A stretch of DNA of 64,000 nucleotides from Epiperipatus broadwayi (lineage: Eukaryota > Onychophora > Udeonychophora > Euonychophora > Peripatidae), in contig JAQFVV010006476.1 of the NCBI GenBank assembly GCA_028023455.1, positions 1 through 64,000 of the forward strand. The letters run 5' to 3'. The notes under the pieces are model-generated. The model made no database searches and was not told the origin of the DNA. It saw nothing but the letters and a program-made list of their open reading frames with translations. A program made the translations under genes and the position numbers. Shown one piece after another: positions 42,610 to 55,584 of the stretch (the first letter of the stretch is position 1; each line of letters begins with the position of its first letter).

Positions 42610-45600
42610 TTCCCTTTAACTAGCCTCCTTTTTTTTATTATATTTACCTCATACTGTAGTCTTTGTTTACTTGCACAAATGGTTAAAATATTTTATGTTT
42701 TATATCAGCATCTGAATCCTAATTTCTAAGATTTCCATGAAACATTTTTTCTGTAGATTTGAGAATCAATGTATATTTTATTATATCCATATTTTTTGTT
42801 ATGTCTATGTCTTTAACGTTTATATTGTTAATAACTTTTTCAATTTTAAAATAATATTTCTATTATTAGTGCAATTATAAAAAAATTCTTTGTTTTATTT
42901 CCTTTAACTATATGTATTCACAAATTATATACGATAAAGTGTTAATAAAATAACTGAATTATTTATTAGGTTTAGTTCATTCTTAATTAAGTAAAAGGGA
43001 ATCTGTTTAAGAGCTGCGCTATTTATTTGTTTGAGAAAGTTAATGAATGATCAAATGTCAAAAATCATTTTATTTTCCATCTGTACTACGAAAAAGTTCA
43101 ATAATTTATTATAATAAAATGGTAAAATAATATCTCAAATTCATAATTGTTTATGTGTAAAAAGTATAAATAAAAAAATTAGTCTATTAGCATGAATGAT
43201 TTCATTTGAAACCGGTAATAAATTTATTTATAATGATTTATTAAAAATGAAAGTCTATAATAGTTAAAAATTGTTTGGTCTAAAAAAAGATTGTAAAAAC
43301 TCATTTTTAAAATGAATTAAAATAATAATTAGTTAATTTAGAAAATAGCTTTAAGAAATAAGTCAGATAGATAATAAGACTTATTTATGAGTATACAACA
43401 AATTGTAATTCAAAAGGCAATATGGAACTAAAAAATAAGTGTTTATATTTGGTCTCAGCTGCATCACAAGATGAGAAAGGTTTATAAAGCTGGATTCATA
43501 TATTAAAGATAGTTGATATTCCAGCAAAAGTAGTTTCCTATTAAATTTATTCACGTTATATCCAAAAATAGGTTTAATAGCAAGTTAAGTTCCAGCCCAG
43601 ATGGAAAGCCTAATAATATACAGGGTCAATACATCAATAATCATAATAATATTCCAGGATGCTAGCATATATTATATTAGCATAATCTTAGGTATTCTTA
43701 TATGTACACCAAATGTATTTAATGTGTATGATGGAAAAAATATTTTAATATAAATAAATAGGTTTATTTGTTTAAGGCTAGCAAATTAACTCTTTTCCCC
43801 CAGATTATATACAATTTTAATCAATCATTTATCTCAAGGTTATTATTAAATTATAGGTGATTATTTCTAAGAAATTAGAACTCTTGTAAACTTTTAAAAC
43901 ATTCTGCTCCTGATATGATAACGGTATTAAAGGGATTTTGTTGTACCTTATTATACCTCAATAAATGATACTATTCTTAAAAAATGGAAGTTGGGAAAAT
44001 GGGAATGGTGCAAATAAATTAAATAAAGGAAATTAATTTTAAACAAAGTATGATCAAATTGTATTAAAGTATGTAGATGATGGTGAAAACTTTATTAATG
44101 ACAAACAGCTGTATAATTAGTAATAACAATTAATCACAATGCAATTATAACAATAGAAGTAAGTTCTCTAAACATTTCCCAATAATATTGCCTTGTTCTA
44201 TTAATTAATATTTTAATATGTTATAAAGAAAAGTGATGCAAACAAAGCACCGATTGAAGAAGGTTGTACAATATTCATCCAAATCCTGAACATTATTTAC
44301 AGATGGGTCTAGAAATGTTTTATTGTGTCCTTTAATGTATTGGTAATGGAAGATTAAAATGATAATTATCTCTATTTTAGGTATTAGCTGTATTGTTTAA
44401 CCCTTTTTAGGAATAAGTAAACAATTTACTGAATATAGTATGATTGTTATTAAAATACATAAATTAATAAATATAACAATCATATGTTGAGTGGCATGAC
44501 TTGTTATGCTTTCTAGCTTTTAATATCTAAATTTCAAATATTTTGTTACGAGTCTGCCTCCACTAGCTAATAATGTTTACAAGTATCACTGCCGTGATAG
44601 TATTTTACTGTACTGCATGGGATTTTCTAGATCACATGAATGTTTCTTGAGTAAATAGAGGGGCAACTTTTATGGGTTTTTTTCCTTCATTCATAAAGAT
44701 ACCTGGGTATAGAAAATATGAAGTTGTTTCCAAGGTTCAATAAAACAACAAATTCATATTAACAGGGCTATGGCATCTTGTATCTTAACTTAGAGCTTAG
44801 TACAACATATCTCCAATAGCAGTAATATATCAAACACATATTTATATCCACTTGTATTTAGTAATTCTAAACATTTACCTGTACCTTTGCTAGATCAGTA
44901 TTTTCATGAGAACATTATTTAAATTATAACAAGAACATTTAAAAATTCAAACAAATCAATAATAAAATTAACTGCAATCTGTGCAAGGATAATCCACACT
45001 CTTGAATAAATGTTTGTGATGTTATTCAAACACATTTTAAAATTCTAATTGTATCCAAATATCACTGGAGTTGTACTAACAATAAATTTACAAATATACA
45101 TGTTAACATTTATTCCAAATGGTATAGTGAATTTCTTTGTAGGTTGAGATTTATAAGCAAAATTCAAAAATATAATTTCCCAAAGCTTTGAACAAATATT
45201 CCAACAGGTGTAGTTGTAGCAATTTATCCATTTATAAATATTGATTTTCGTAACTTGTAACATTTTGATTGTTTTATAAAATATGAAATACTAATCGATT
45301 TAAATCCATTATTTTTTGGCTAAGATTATACTCGTGGTACCATTTGGCTTAAAGATTTTAATCCACTGGTTGTAGCAATATATGATATCTAAAGGTGTAA
45401 GATTTTGCTCATATGACAAAGAAATTTTAATAATCCATAAGGTCAAGTGATTTGGTGACTAGCTATAGTTCAGATCACTTAATAGGTTGTGAGACCAAGC
45501 AAAATAAGTAACTCACCAACTTGAATTTGAATTAATCAGAATTTGTTGTTTTAAATAATTCTCATAAATGCATATTTACACAATATGATAATCCATGAGT

Positions 45601-46990
45601 TTCTATAATAATCATAATATTCAAGGTAATCTTTAGGGAGATAGTCTATTATTTTAAACAAATCATTTAATTTTTAAAGAAGAAACAAATGATCACAGAA
45701 ATGTTTTTATATACAGTAGACTTCCGTAGATGATTTCAATTGATGATTCAAAATATTAAATTTTGTTCCCTTTTAAAATAGTATTTGATGATGATAGTAA
45801 CTGTTGATGTTTTAATTTCTCCATTTGGATTGATGAGAAGAAATATTTTGCCGAGCTCTGCAAAATACCTAGCAGATTTTTCTACATCATATCGAGAAAG
45901 GTTAACCAAATGGCTAAATTTAGATTTAAATTTGGTAAAGTCCTAAATACAATAAAAGTTACAAAGACTATACCATGTGTTATGTGATATCATCAAATAT
46001 CACCCACAATACCTTGCTTTACAAGTTTGTGGGAAATTGTTCTGTTGCTATCGTAACTATTGGAAGCAGACAACTTTCAAAGTTTGTCAAATTTAAAAAT
46101 GCCAAATTTCAAGACAAAAATTTAAAATTTTCAAATGTTATATTTTTAATATTAAATACCAAATTACATTAATTGCTCACAAGTAAAATACACTATTGTT
46201 TATTTTATAACTAAGTATTATATTTTAATGTTCTCAATTTTAAATTGATAAACATATAAAATAACCCACTAGTTTAACAGTAATAATAAATTCAAATATT
46301 TTAGTTTTTGAATTCATTATATCTTGAAAATATAACTTCATGCATATAAATACCCATTTAAACACAGTATCAACATTTACTATGCTGGCTAAATGTAGTT
46401 AATTAATTGTCTAGTTCACTTATTAAATTATTGTATTATTATTTTAAGCAGTTATCTTTCTTGCGTTTAAGCTTGTATGTATTTTATCCTGTATATTTTT
46501 CTTCTAATATTAATTTTGTGAGTGTTTTTGTTTGGCCTCTAAAAAAAATTTAGTTGCACTTTAAAAAAAAGGGAACCTCAAAATGCATGTTTTTTTTTGG
46601 TATGCTATAGTTGATAAAATTTTGTATGTGAAGATATCTTGGACAATTTTACCCAACTATTATAGTATAGTATTGAAAGAGACACCTGAATTTCATTTCT
46701 GATTCTATTATTGACCACAATGAGAATGATAATAGAGAATGTTGTAGTTTATTCAATAAGAAAAGAGAGCTAATGAAATTTTTTACAGTTAATAGTTGTG
46801 CCCATTAATTCAGATGCTAAAATATAAGATTACACTATATATATAATTCAATAGGAAATAACTGAAATTTCCAGTGAGCAATATAATATAAATTATATTT
46901 TTAAAAGACAAGAGTTTATTTAATTTATATAACTTAGGCAGAGCTTCAGTTACTTCCTGTTCAAATATATATCTGAATTATATAAACTTT
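42610..46990. other. AT-rich intron sequence, nothing recognised
   Basis: Over 4 kb with no supportable coding sequence. Frames at 45045-45263 (minus) and 45975-46172 (plus) are short and lack domains. No element boundaries were seen. Confidence 0.5.
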
Positions 46991-47006
46991 CCAGAAGTTA
47001 ATATTA

Positions 47007-47171
47007 TACATTAAGATTAATACTCCAACACTGATCTATTAAACAAATGAAATACTCTCAGTCCAAAACACAAGATAAAACCTTTTTAGAAACAATCTTT
47101 TTTTTAAAAGTGTTGTCTTGGGTTTTGGATTGAGAGTAAGACCAATATTGGAGTATTAATCTTGGTGTATT
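47007..47171. repeat. Foldback, about 165 bp
   Basis: Left arm TTAAGATTAATACTCC...CTCTCAGTCCAAAACACAAG (47011-47072) is the complement of the right arm CTTGGGTTTTGGATTGAGAG...GGAGTATTAATCTT (47117-47163), with an A/T-rich loop. Origin unknown; no target duplication found. Confidence 0.7.
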
Positions 47172-47179
47172 ATATATGT

Positions 47180-48385
47180 GTGTAGGATTATTTGTTCAGA
47201 GAGATAAAATACACATTTTTTCGCAAAAATCTAACATGTAACGCTAAAAAGTATATGTAATGATTGAATTCAGTTTTGTTATAATAGGATGTGATGTCAA
47301 TAAAAATATTCATATAATTTATATTGTAGAAAATTGATGTAATAAATAAATTCAAGGCATTTTCATGTCATGGATTTTTAGTTGAAATGTATTTAATAAA
47401 TTTTTTGTTTAGTCTAAATGAGATTAAGTAGATCATTACATTTAAGAATTATTCCTTTCTGGTAAAGGTCATTCTTTAGAAATGGACAGGATGTATTTTG
47501 TTTTTTTTTGTTGGAATTCATATAAATGAAGTTTATAGTCAGAGTTTTTTAATTCATTTGAAAAATTATTCATTATTTTGATAATTAAAGTTCAGATTAT
47601 GTCTTAATAAACAGTATATTTGTTTAGAAGTCAACATATGTATATAAATTAATTAAATACCACATAAACATGAAATCCATTAACATTATTTATTTATATG
47701 CTATGCAGAAACTGATAGAAACTTACAGTATCAAATATTGCTGCACATAAAACCTTAAGTTGCTATAAATTTTAGAGAGGATGTTAACAAATAACCATAA
47801 TATATACATATATAATTGTTTTAAATTATAGTAAGAGTAAAAAAAGTAAACAATAATATAAAATTTATACATAAGTACTTTCAAAATTGTAATCATTATC
47901 AAAGGAAGTCATTATTTACATATATATGTATACTGACTTAGCAGCCAAGCTTCAGGTGTGTAAAATATTTAGTGAAGAACTGAATATGATAAGAGCAAAA
48001 ATTAGTATAAAGGTAAAAATGACTTAGAAAACCTAGTCCATATTTTTTGTTCTCAATTAGATCCAGAATCTCAAGTTTTAAGAAATCACTTGACATAATC
48101 TTTCAAGAATTAATTATTGCATAAATATGGAGAGAAAAAAGAACTGCTAGTTACTTATAAAATCTTCAATAAAATGTTTGGTTACCGATTGAATAGTATA
48201 ATAATGATTGCTATCAAGTTAAGAGTAATATTTTTTCAAGATGTATGTTTATCTTATATATTTTAGAAAAATCATTATTAATTATATATAATTAATTTGA
48301 TAACTGACATTATTTATTATCAAAAGAATCAGATATATAAAACTATTATATTGATTTTAAAAAAAAAAAAATATTACTAACGAAT
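47180..48385. other. AT-rich intron sequence, nothing recognised
   Basis: No ORF, RNA or repeat boundary recognised before the 3' end of the minus-strand LINE copy. Confidence 0.45.
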
Positions 48386-49336
48386 CATAATCATTTTTAA
48401 CCATTATTAATCCACGGCAGGATAAAGGTTTTTCTAAAGTTTAATACAATTTGTCCAATCTCTAGCCTCTCTTTTCCACATTACACCAGCAAACTACCTT
48501 ATTTCATTCATCCATTTCGTATGTTGTCTTTTTGTAGATGTTTTACAATCTCTTGGAATCCAGTTTAAGATTTCAATTGTCCATCTATTATCATCTTTTC
48601 TAGCAATATGTCCAGACAACTCTATTTCAATTTTTTAATTGTTTCAATGATGTCAATAATATTTATTTGTTCTCTCACTTATATATTTCGTTTTCGATCC
48701 CTTCTTATTACTCCTAATATATATCTTTATTTTTTGTTAACAGGTCTGAGTTTAGTAATGCTGTTAAGTGTCCAAACCTCAGATCCATAAGTAAGAACTG
48801 GTAAAACACATTTATTAAAAACATTCCTTTTCAAACACATAGACATACTTCCATTTATTTATTAAAAACATTCCTTTTCACACACATAGGCATAATTCCA
48901 TTTAATATTATTTTTACCAAATGTACTCCATCCAAATTTAATTCTATGATTAATTTCATCCATAATGTTCCCATCTGTATTAATCATTTGTGGTCATTAA
49001 CTTTTTTTAATTCATCATATCAATTTTTATTTTCTTCTTTTGAGAAAATCCATTGAACATTATTTTAGACTTTTTAGCATTTATCTTGTAGTCCTATTTT
49101 TTTACTTTTATCTGATAACTTATACAATATTTCTTGAAGCTCTGAATCATTAATTGCAAAAACAATCTCATCACCTGAAAAATCTAGATGATTTAAATAA
49201 TTCCATTTATTTTTAATTCCCTTTGCTTCCCATTTTAATCCATAAAATATTTGTCGTAAAACTGCTATAAAATATTTTGGAAATATTGAGTCTCACTATT
49301 ATATATTCCTCAATAATAATCTTATAACTATGTAAT

Positions 49337-49543
49337 CTAATTATTACTATTTGCATTTTGATAAATATTCTTCAGCATTTCACAATATCCTGGATTTATA
49401 TTTTGATTATCTGATGCTTTATTCATTATAGAAATGCTTGTAGAATCAAATGCTTTTTTATAATCTGCAAATCCAAAGCGTAATGGCAACTCAGTTTTAT
49501 TAGTCCTTTCTATAACTATTTTCACTATTTGGATGTAATCCAC
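49337..49543 (-). pseudogene. LINE reverse transcriptase fragment (RTE-like copy 2)
   Basis: 68 codons with RFGFADYKKAFDS, the first catalytic block (VDYKKAFDS in copy 1), followed by the INPGYCEMLKNIYQNA helix. It is truncated by a stop before the QGD block. The FADD region is only seen in degenerate form near 49180. Confidence 0.85.
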
Positions 49544-49918
49544 TGTGTTAAAACCACCTGTAAATCCAGTTTGTTCTTTTGATTGGTTTAAAATCTAATG
49601 TTCGTTATATCTTGGATATTTTTTTGTATAGAACTGACAAAAGATTAATGGGTCTCTCTAATATCTTTACTGTATTTTTTTTTAAATATCAATATTATTA
49701 CTGCATTTTTCCAATCATCTGGTAAATCTTTATTATTTAGACATTTGATTAATAACTTTGCCAACAATTTTTTCATTTCATCACTTGCTTTTTGTAAGAT
49801 ATTCTTGTAATTTCCCCCTTCTTCTTAGATTTATTTGTATGTCTCACTTCATTTAAAACCCTGGGAAATTCAAAAAATGTGATTGTAGGGTATACTTTTT
49901 ATTGTTCTTTATTGCTAT

Positions 49919-51885
49919 TATAATGGTAGTCGGAACCTCTCAAACTTATCTGCCATGCCAGAGCGTCACTATGCTATTTGAACCTAGAAAATTTATAAAC
50001 ATGGCCGATACATACGGGTGAGGTTCAACTTTTATCTAACTGAAAGCCCCAGTCATTAATTCAGGTAGAAGCTGACTTTATAATATTACGCTGTATATTT
50101 AAAATTTCTAATTCTTGATTTTTAAAATATTAAAATTTAATTTAACAAAACATTTTATTATTATACATACACACATTAATACAAACATCTGAAGATTAAA
50201 TTAACTATTAAATATATTTGATTTAAATTAGATGCACAGATAGGTACACTCAATAGATTTAATACAATTTTAATATTTTGCTAAGCATAAATACGCTACA
50301 TAGAATATACACATAACTAACCCAATCCTTTTTAACTTTAGATTAAAATTTCGCATTTAAACCAACGTTAGCTTACTGATACACCGATATGACCAATGCA
50401 AAATAAGTTAGCATAACAAATCATGTTGACAGGAATTTACATCTGTAGCATGATATCATTAGAGAAATAATGAATCATGGTTGGAAGGAATGAGCATCTT
50501 CCCCATGATCATTAACAAATTTCACCAACAGGCAGGAACGATCCTCTGCCCAATTAGAGATACAAAATGAAGATAAAAAAGATGCTCTATAAATGGAGAT
50601 AGCGGTTTTTGCTGGCTTACTGTCCCAACCAGAGTGTAAGAAAATCAATGGCATAGGAAATATGTCTATGACCATTGACAACTCTATGGCTACCATTTTG
50701 GCCTTGCATTCAGGTGGGTATTATGCCCTGTACGCTAATGCGGCATAAGGGAATGAGTATCCAATGCATCTACCCAGATTACATTGACATAAAACATCCG
50801 TAAATCTTTCCACTAGCACTGATTCAACTACAAAACAATTAGCCCCAAATTAACAAACCTAAACTAACAATTTTACGAATCTATGCAGTCATTTATGCCT
50901 ATTTTAAAGTTATTAATTTAAATGAAATTAACATGAATCGAATGGTAGCAAACATATATATATAAAAATAATAATAAATTAAAAATTTTACTTAGATAAG
51001 AGATTTTTTTAAAAAATTAAGCGACATGTAAATTATTACTCTGAAAAGTTGGTATTATATAATTGAAGTTCATATTTCATTTAAAGCAAAAGTTCATACT
51101 TTCCAATGCTGTAGGCTTATTGAAGTCGGTCTTTGTGGTCTTTAATACGTCACACAACTCTATGCAAAAGTCTTTTCATTTCATATTAATATTGTTCTTG
51201 GGAAGACAAGTACGTCATTTGCCGCTTTCCGGGAACCATCACTCTGGAGACCACTTCAGCTGCTGCAAATATGGGAAATGTAATTTATTGCGTGATCTCT
51301 ACATTTTGGAGATTCACAATACACTTGTAAAATATGTTTAAATAACATGCAATCAGCAAGAGCAATCCAAATCTAGCAAAAGTTTTATTTCTTTTTTTTT
51401 ATATCATTTTAAATTTTTTATCTTCGAATTCCAGGATTGATCTTGCCTGACTTGGTGCTGTTCTTTTTGGGATGATTTTTTCTTTGTGGACTGTATATTC
51501 ATTTGCATTGTTATTGGCCAGCTTTCTATAGAGTGTGAACTCAAAATTTTATCACTAATATTTTTTAATTGATCTCTTATCTGACTTACTATCAGTTAAA
51601 TGCCCAAAGGCCTGTTTGCTATTAGAAAATCATTTCAATACTAAGATTAAAAATAACTTTTAACTTAACTAATTAACAGTTTTTTTTTATTCTTTTATAT
51701 TAAAATCAATCTTGTTTTTTAGGTTTTTAACTTTAAATAATTACATAATTAGTTTGCTATCTGTGCATTATATATATTAATTTAAGTATAATTTTTATAT
51801 ATTTCTATTTGAGGATGATTTTATTTATAGATCTTTTCCACTTTTATTTGAAACTAATGTAACAGCATATATTAATACCATTACA
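49919..51885 (-). mobile_element. Solo-LTR-like element, 1,967 bp, 4-bp target duplication
   Basis: On the minus strand it runs from TGTAATGGT to ACCATTATA (ACCATTACA expected). Direct repeat CTAT lies at 49915-49918 and 51886-51889, inside the RTE-like LINE. Its 3' 80 bp align with the end of the 31592-33814 element (TTTATAAATTTTCTAGGTTCAAAT). GC-richer patches occur at 50470-50800 and 51200-51300. The minus ORF 50475-50696 (73 codons) has a plausible composition but no known domain. No gag or pol. It is a diverged relative of the other LTR-like element. Confidence 0.7.
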
Positions 51886-52200
51886 CTATATAATTCTCTT
51901 TAGAACTTTTCCACACATTTCATGATGTTATCTTTCTTTTTAGTAATAGTTCCATCATTTCTTTTAATTACATAAATAAGTTTCCTATTAATACCAACAC
52001 TTTTGATACTTCTATGGATTTTCTTGCTAATTCACAATTATATTTTCTTGTATCATTAACTCTTTTTGTATCATACAAAACTCTAAATATTGAATTCTTA
52101 ATGGATAATTTTTATATATTTTCATATTCCCTTTTCCTCATACATTCTCTACTTACTTACTATCTTTGTTGTAGTTCTTAATAGTGTTTCATTTTCGGTA

Positions 52201-53460
52201 CTTTGGTATTAGGGCTGCAACTCAAAGCATGTATTAGACCTACTGCACCTGTTCACTTTGTATCAATCTGCTGATAACTTTGTAATTGGGATCTTGTACA
52301 CAACTTTTTTTGGCAAAAAAAAACAAACATATGTACATGGTATTTTGGAAACATTTACAAAGTTATCGGGAGGTTGATATGAATGGACTAAAAATAAAAG
52401 TAAAAACAAACATATTTATCATTTTTAATAAGAAATGTATAATTTTGAACAAGACATTCAAATATGTACGACTTGGACACTAACAATTTTTAAGAATGAC
52501 ATTTGAAATAAAATAAAAAATGTAATTTGCGATCTTAATGAAATGACAGCAATACACAAAAAAAGTATAAGTTTAAATATGCATTAAACATACAGTAAAT
52601 GATTTTGGTTTTTAAATAACGAGACATTCAAATATGTACGGGTTGGACACTAACAACTTTTTAGAACATCATTTGAAAGCCAAAAAAAAAATGTGATTTG
52701 TGATCTTAATGATATGACAGCATTACACAAAAAAATTGGTAGTTTAAATATACACTAAACAAGCAGTAAATAATTTTGGTTTTTAAATAATATTTATAAA
52801 AAGACATTAACTATATGTATGACTTTCATACTAACAACTTTTAAGAATGACATTTCCAGTCAAAAGGAAAAAAAAATGTGATTTGCGATGTTAATATTAG
52901 AAATGAGACCATTATACAAAAAAAAATGTTACTAAACAAATAGTAAATGATATGGGTTTTTAAATAATATTTTTAAAAACATTAAATATATTCATATGAT
53001 AATTACTGTGCAATATATAACAGGAATTGTCGCCTTGAAACAAAACAATATTACCACAGAAAATGGAGATCTCTACTAAAAATTTTCCTCTGAAAATGTA
53101 TCACATGATTGCAGAGTATGCTGGGATTTTCAACAGAAATGCTAATAAATATATTTTTTTTTATAAACAACTTAAACCAAAAAAAAAAAAAGAACAAAAA
53201 ATACATATTAATTATGAGACTTTTATTAGATTTTTATCCTGGCAGAATCATATCATAAGTATGACAGAAAGAAATCTGGACAATGAAAATCTCAAAGTAT
53301 TACAAAAAAAAAATCACGTTGACAAAAATAAAAACACATTTACACACGTATACTCGCAGGGTTTATTTTCTTCCAATTTGACATTATCACGACATTACAC
53401 ATTTATTGTGGGTGTAAAAACGTCTCCCATCTCCCTTATGTTGCAGCTCTAATACCAAAG
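52201..53460. mobile_element. TA-type terminal-inverted-repeat transposon, non-autonomous (1,260 bp)
   Basis: Termini are CTTTGGTATTAGGGCTGCAA (left) and TTGCAGCTCTAATACCAAAG (right), inverted with one mismatch. It is preceded by TA (52199-52200) and followed by AA, presumably a mutated TA; the related end at 8989 is followed by an intact TA. It is inserted cleanly in the RTE-like LINE. The interior holds a triplicated repeat (52450-52985). The + frame 53063-53452 (129 codons) is Lys/Asn-rich without a transposase motif. A Tc1/mariner-type origin is likely from the TA target. Confidence 0.75.
52450..52985 (+). repeat. Three tandem repeats of about 170-180 bp
   Basis: Each unit has GACATT...ATGTA(C/T)GACTT, then ACACTAACAACTTTTAAGAA, GTGATTTGCGATCTTAAT and TTTTGGTTTTTAAATAA. 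The third copy is most diverged. It lies wholly inside the TA-type transposon. Confidence 0.8.
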
Positions 53461-53798
53461 AACACATTTTTCTTTCTATTAATTTCATTCAACCATTTTT
53501 AAAATTGTTAATATTTTAAAATGATTTGCAAGTTCTAATTTAAATTTATTGGAATACTTCTGAAAATTAGAAATATCAATTGTGAATATTGTTTTTCTTG
53601 ATAATATTTGTCTCTGGTTTTGCATTAACATATATTTTACATCTCATTAATGGAAAATCATTTCCTGTGTTGAATTTATTAAGAACATTATAATCTTGAA
53701 ATACCTAGTCAAAATATAATTCACTTTCTGCTGTGTCTTTATTTAGATAATTCTAAGGTCATATTCATTTAACATTTTTCTCAGGTAAAAAAAAAAAT

Positions 53799-54050
53799 TC
53801 ATAATATAAAATTTCTTTTTTTTTTTAATGCAAATTCACAAGTCTGTGTCCTCTCATTTCTATCACTGTAACTAAATTTGCCTATAGGACATTCATCCTT
53901 CAGTTGGTTGCCAATTTTAGCATTACAGTCTCCCATGATAGTTTTAAAATATTGTGGTCTGATCAAAAGTTTTTGTACATCCACATAAAAATCCTCTATT
54001 TCTTCATCACTATGAGAATTTATTGGGGCATAAACCTGAATTATCTGCAT
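53799..54050 (-). pseudogene. LINE endonuclease fragment (RTE-like copy 2)
   Basis: 83 codons with MQIIQVYAPINSHSDEE and MGDCNAKIG. The catalytic GDFN motif has become GDCN. It then frameshifts in a poly-A run into KKKRN and stops. Aligns residue for residue with 40115-40360 of copy 1. Confidence 0.85.
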
Positions 54051-54789
54051 TTGTTATCTTCCATTAAGTTGAATAATTAATCTTGATATTCTGTCTAATA
54101 CACTAATAATCTCCACAATTTTACTCTTCCACTTTTTATTTATAATGAATCACACTTATACTTCAATGTATGTGATACTTTTGTGTATAGTATATTCCAC
54201 TTAATATTAGACAGCTCTTCAAATTGTTGTCAATATTTTTTTATTTGAAAGTGATGTACAATTGTAAGTTTGTAAATTAAAAGTTGCCATTGAATGGCAG
54301 CCTGGTTCTGCATTCAGGAGATTCTTAGCATCCTCATTCTTTGGCACCAAGAGTTGTAATTTAGTTTCCTCTATCATGATTGTAAATATTTAAAAATAAG
54401 TTCATTCACACACACATTCATTCTGCCATCAAGAAAACTCGACTGATATTTTAATTAAGAACTATCAGACAATGGAGAAGAAAGATCATGGTGTTTCTTG
54501 ACTTAGGTAAAAAGCCAATAACTCACCATAGTAGCAAGTGCATGTTAATCAGAAACCCACCCATGTTTGTATACCATATGAATAATCATGAAATATAATA
54601 ACAGCTGCAGTGACAAGAATGCATGGAGTGGACATTAGTTGCCCTGTTCAGTTCCTTTAAGTCTTCAAAAAAAAAAATCAAACGATCTTTCAGTTATCAG
54701 CAAACTTATGTCTATACTATAATAATAATGAATTATTGTTTTTGATACTAGTAAATAATTCAAGATATAGTTTCAGCACCTAAGATTTA

Positions 54790-55180
54790 CATCAAATCAA
54801 GATCCCCTCTTTTGGATGTTAAATTAAGAATGTACAATCAAAGAATTATGGCATAAAAAATGGAATTTACATGATGTTAGAAACAAATTTTTTCCAAATC
54901 CAAATAATAAAGCCTGTTGAATTTGATCTTCACAGATACAAATTAGTCTCATCAACAAATTCAGGAGAATCCATGGCTGTTAAGCTCATTTACTTCATAA
55001 ATGAAATTTATCAGTTATTGATCAATGGTAAATGTGAGCATATAGTTAACGACTGCTGAATCTACGACAGATTTGAAAGATTTAATAAAGCCACTGATGA
55101 TTCTATCTCCTAGTTGGAATCTCTAGAAGTTCCTTTATATTATTAATGGTTAAACTGCTAAAAAAAATCCATACACTCAA
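54790..55180 (+). repeat. Dispersed repeat D3, copy 2, with short ORF
   Basis: The part from 55060 to 55180 matches 25740-25865. The + frame 54871-55059 (62 codons) precedes it and may be a remnant of the same element's coding sequence, but no domain is recognisable. It sits only 240 bp upstream of PAQR3-like exon 2. Confidence 0.5.
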
Positions 55181-55421
55181 TAAATAACTACATTTGCTAA
55201 TTTTAGGATTACATGATGATGTGATAAAAGTAAAATTATAAGTTACTCTATAATGACAATCTTTAAAAAATAATTACTGCAACTTTTTAACTCTTTTTTT
55301 TTTTTTTTGCTTTTTACAATTTTTTCAATCATAATAACAAAAAATGTAAAATAATTTATTTATTTTTTCTGCATTTTTTTGAAAAATATTTGTTGTTAAT
55401 TTATCTATTTTTTTTTTGCAG

Positions 55422-55584
55422 CTTATTAATCTGGTCAAATGAATTTATTAATATCTGGTCTCATCTTTTGGCTCTTCTTTTATTTCTTTTCTTGGCCATT
55501 TACGATAATCTGAAAGTTATCCCAGATTTCCAAGGATCATTGTATGACCATGCTATTATTTCCGTGTCTTTACTAGCATTTCAG
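55422..55584 (+). CDS. PAQR3: PAQR3-like receptor, second coding exon
   Basis: The acceptor is a pyrimidine run ending TTTTTTTTGCAG at 55421. The exon completes the Ser codon and adds 54 codons. SNEFINIWSHL is the signature of the PAQR family: Glu, Asn, Ser and His of the first conserved motif, part of the membrane-embedded site. It is followed by a hydrophobic helix (LALLLFLFLAIYD, first transmembrane segment), a short loop and the start of the second helix ending AFQ. The donor CAG|GTATTG at 55584/55585 is phase 0, the place where vertebrate PAQR3 continues with Val-Cys. About 125 of the roughly 310 family residues are covered. The remaining helices, including the C-terminal zinc-type histidines, must be encoded right of this window. 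Confidence 0.9.

Larger units (their letters stand above)
48390..54710 (-). mobile_element. RTE-like LINE, second long copy, split into three by nested insertions
   Basis: Minus-strand relative of the element at 39360-42605. The pieces, in element order, are 54710-53461 (leader and endonuclease), 52200-51886 (linker, matching 40715-41055 of copy 1) and 49918-48390 (reverse transcriptase and 3' end). The missing joints are filled by two insertions with clean target duplications (49919-51885 and 52201-53460), and the LINE reads through when they are removed. Endonuclease and polymerase are both broken. Confidence 0.88.
27408..55421 (+). other. PAQR3-like intron 1 (28,014 bp)
   Basis: Runs from the GTAAGC donor to the TTTGCAG acceptor. 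It is filled by two LINE lineages and their nested insertions (about 30.0-54.7 kb), with AT-rich unassigned sequence at 27.4-30.0 kb. Confidence 0.85.

Noticed and set aside
53063-53452. 129-codon + ORF as a transposase
   Set aside because: Lys/Asn/Phe-rich with homopolymeric Lys, no DDE-type motif, and it runs into the transposon's own terminal region.
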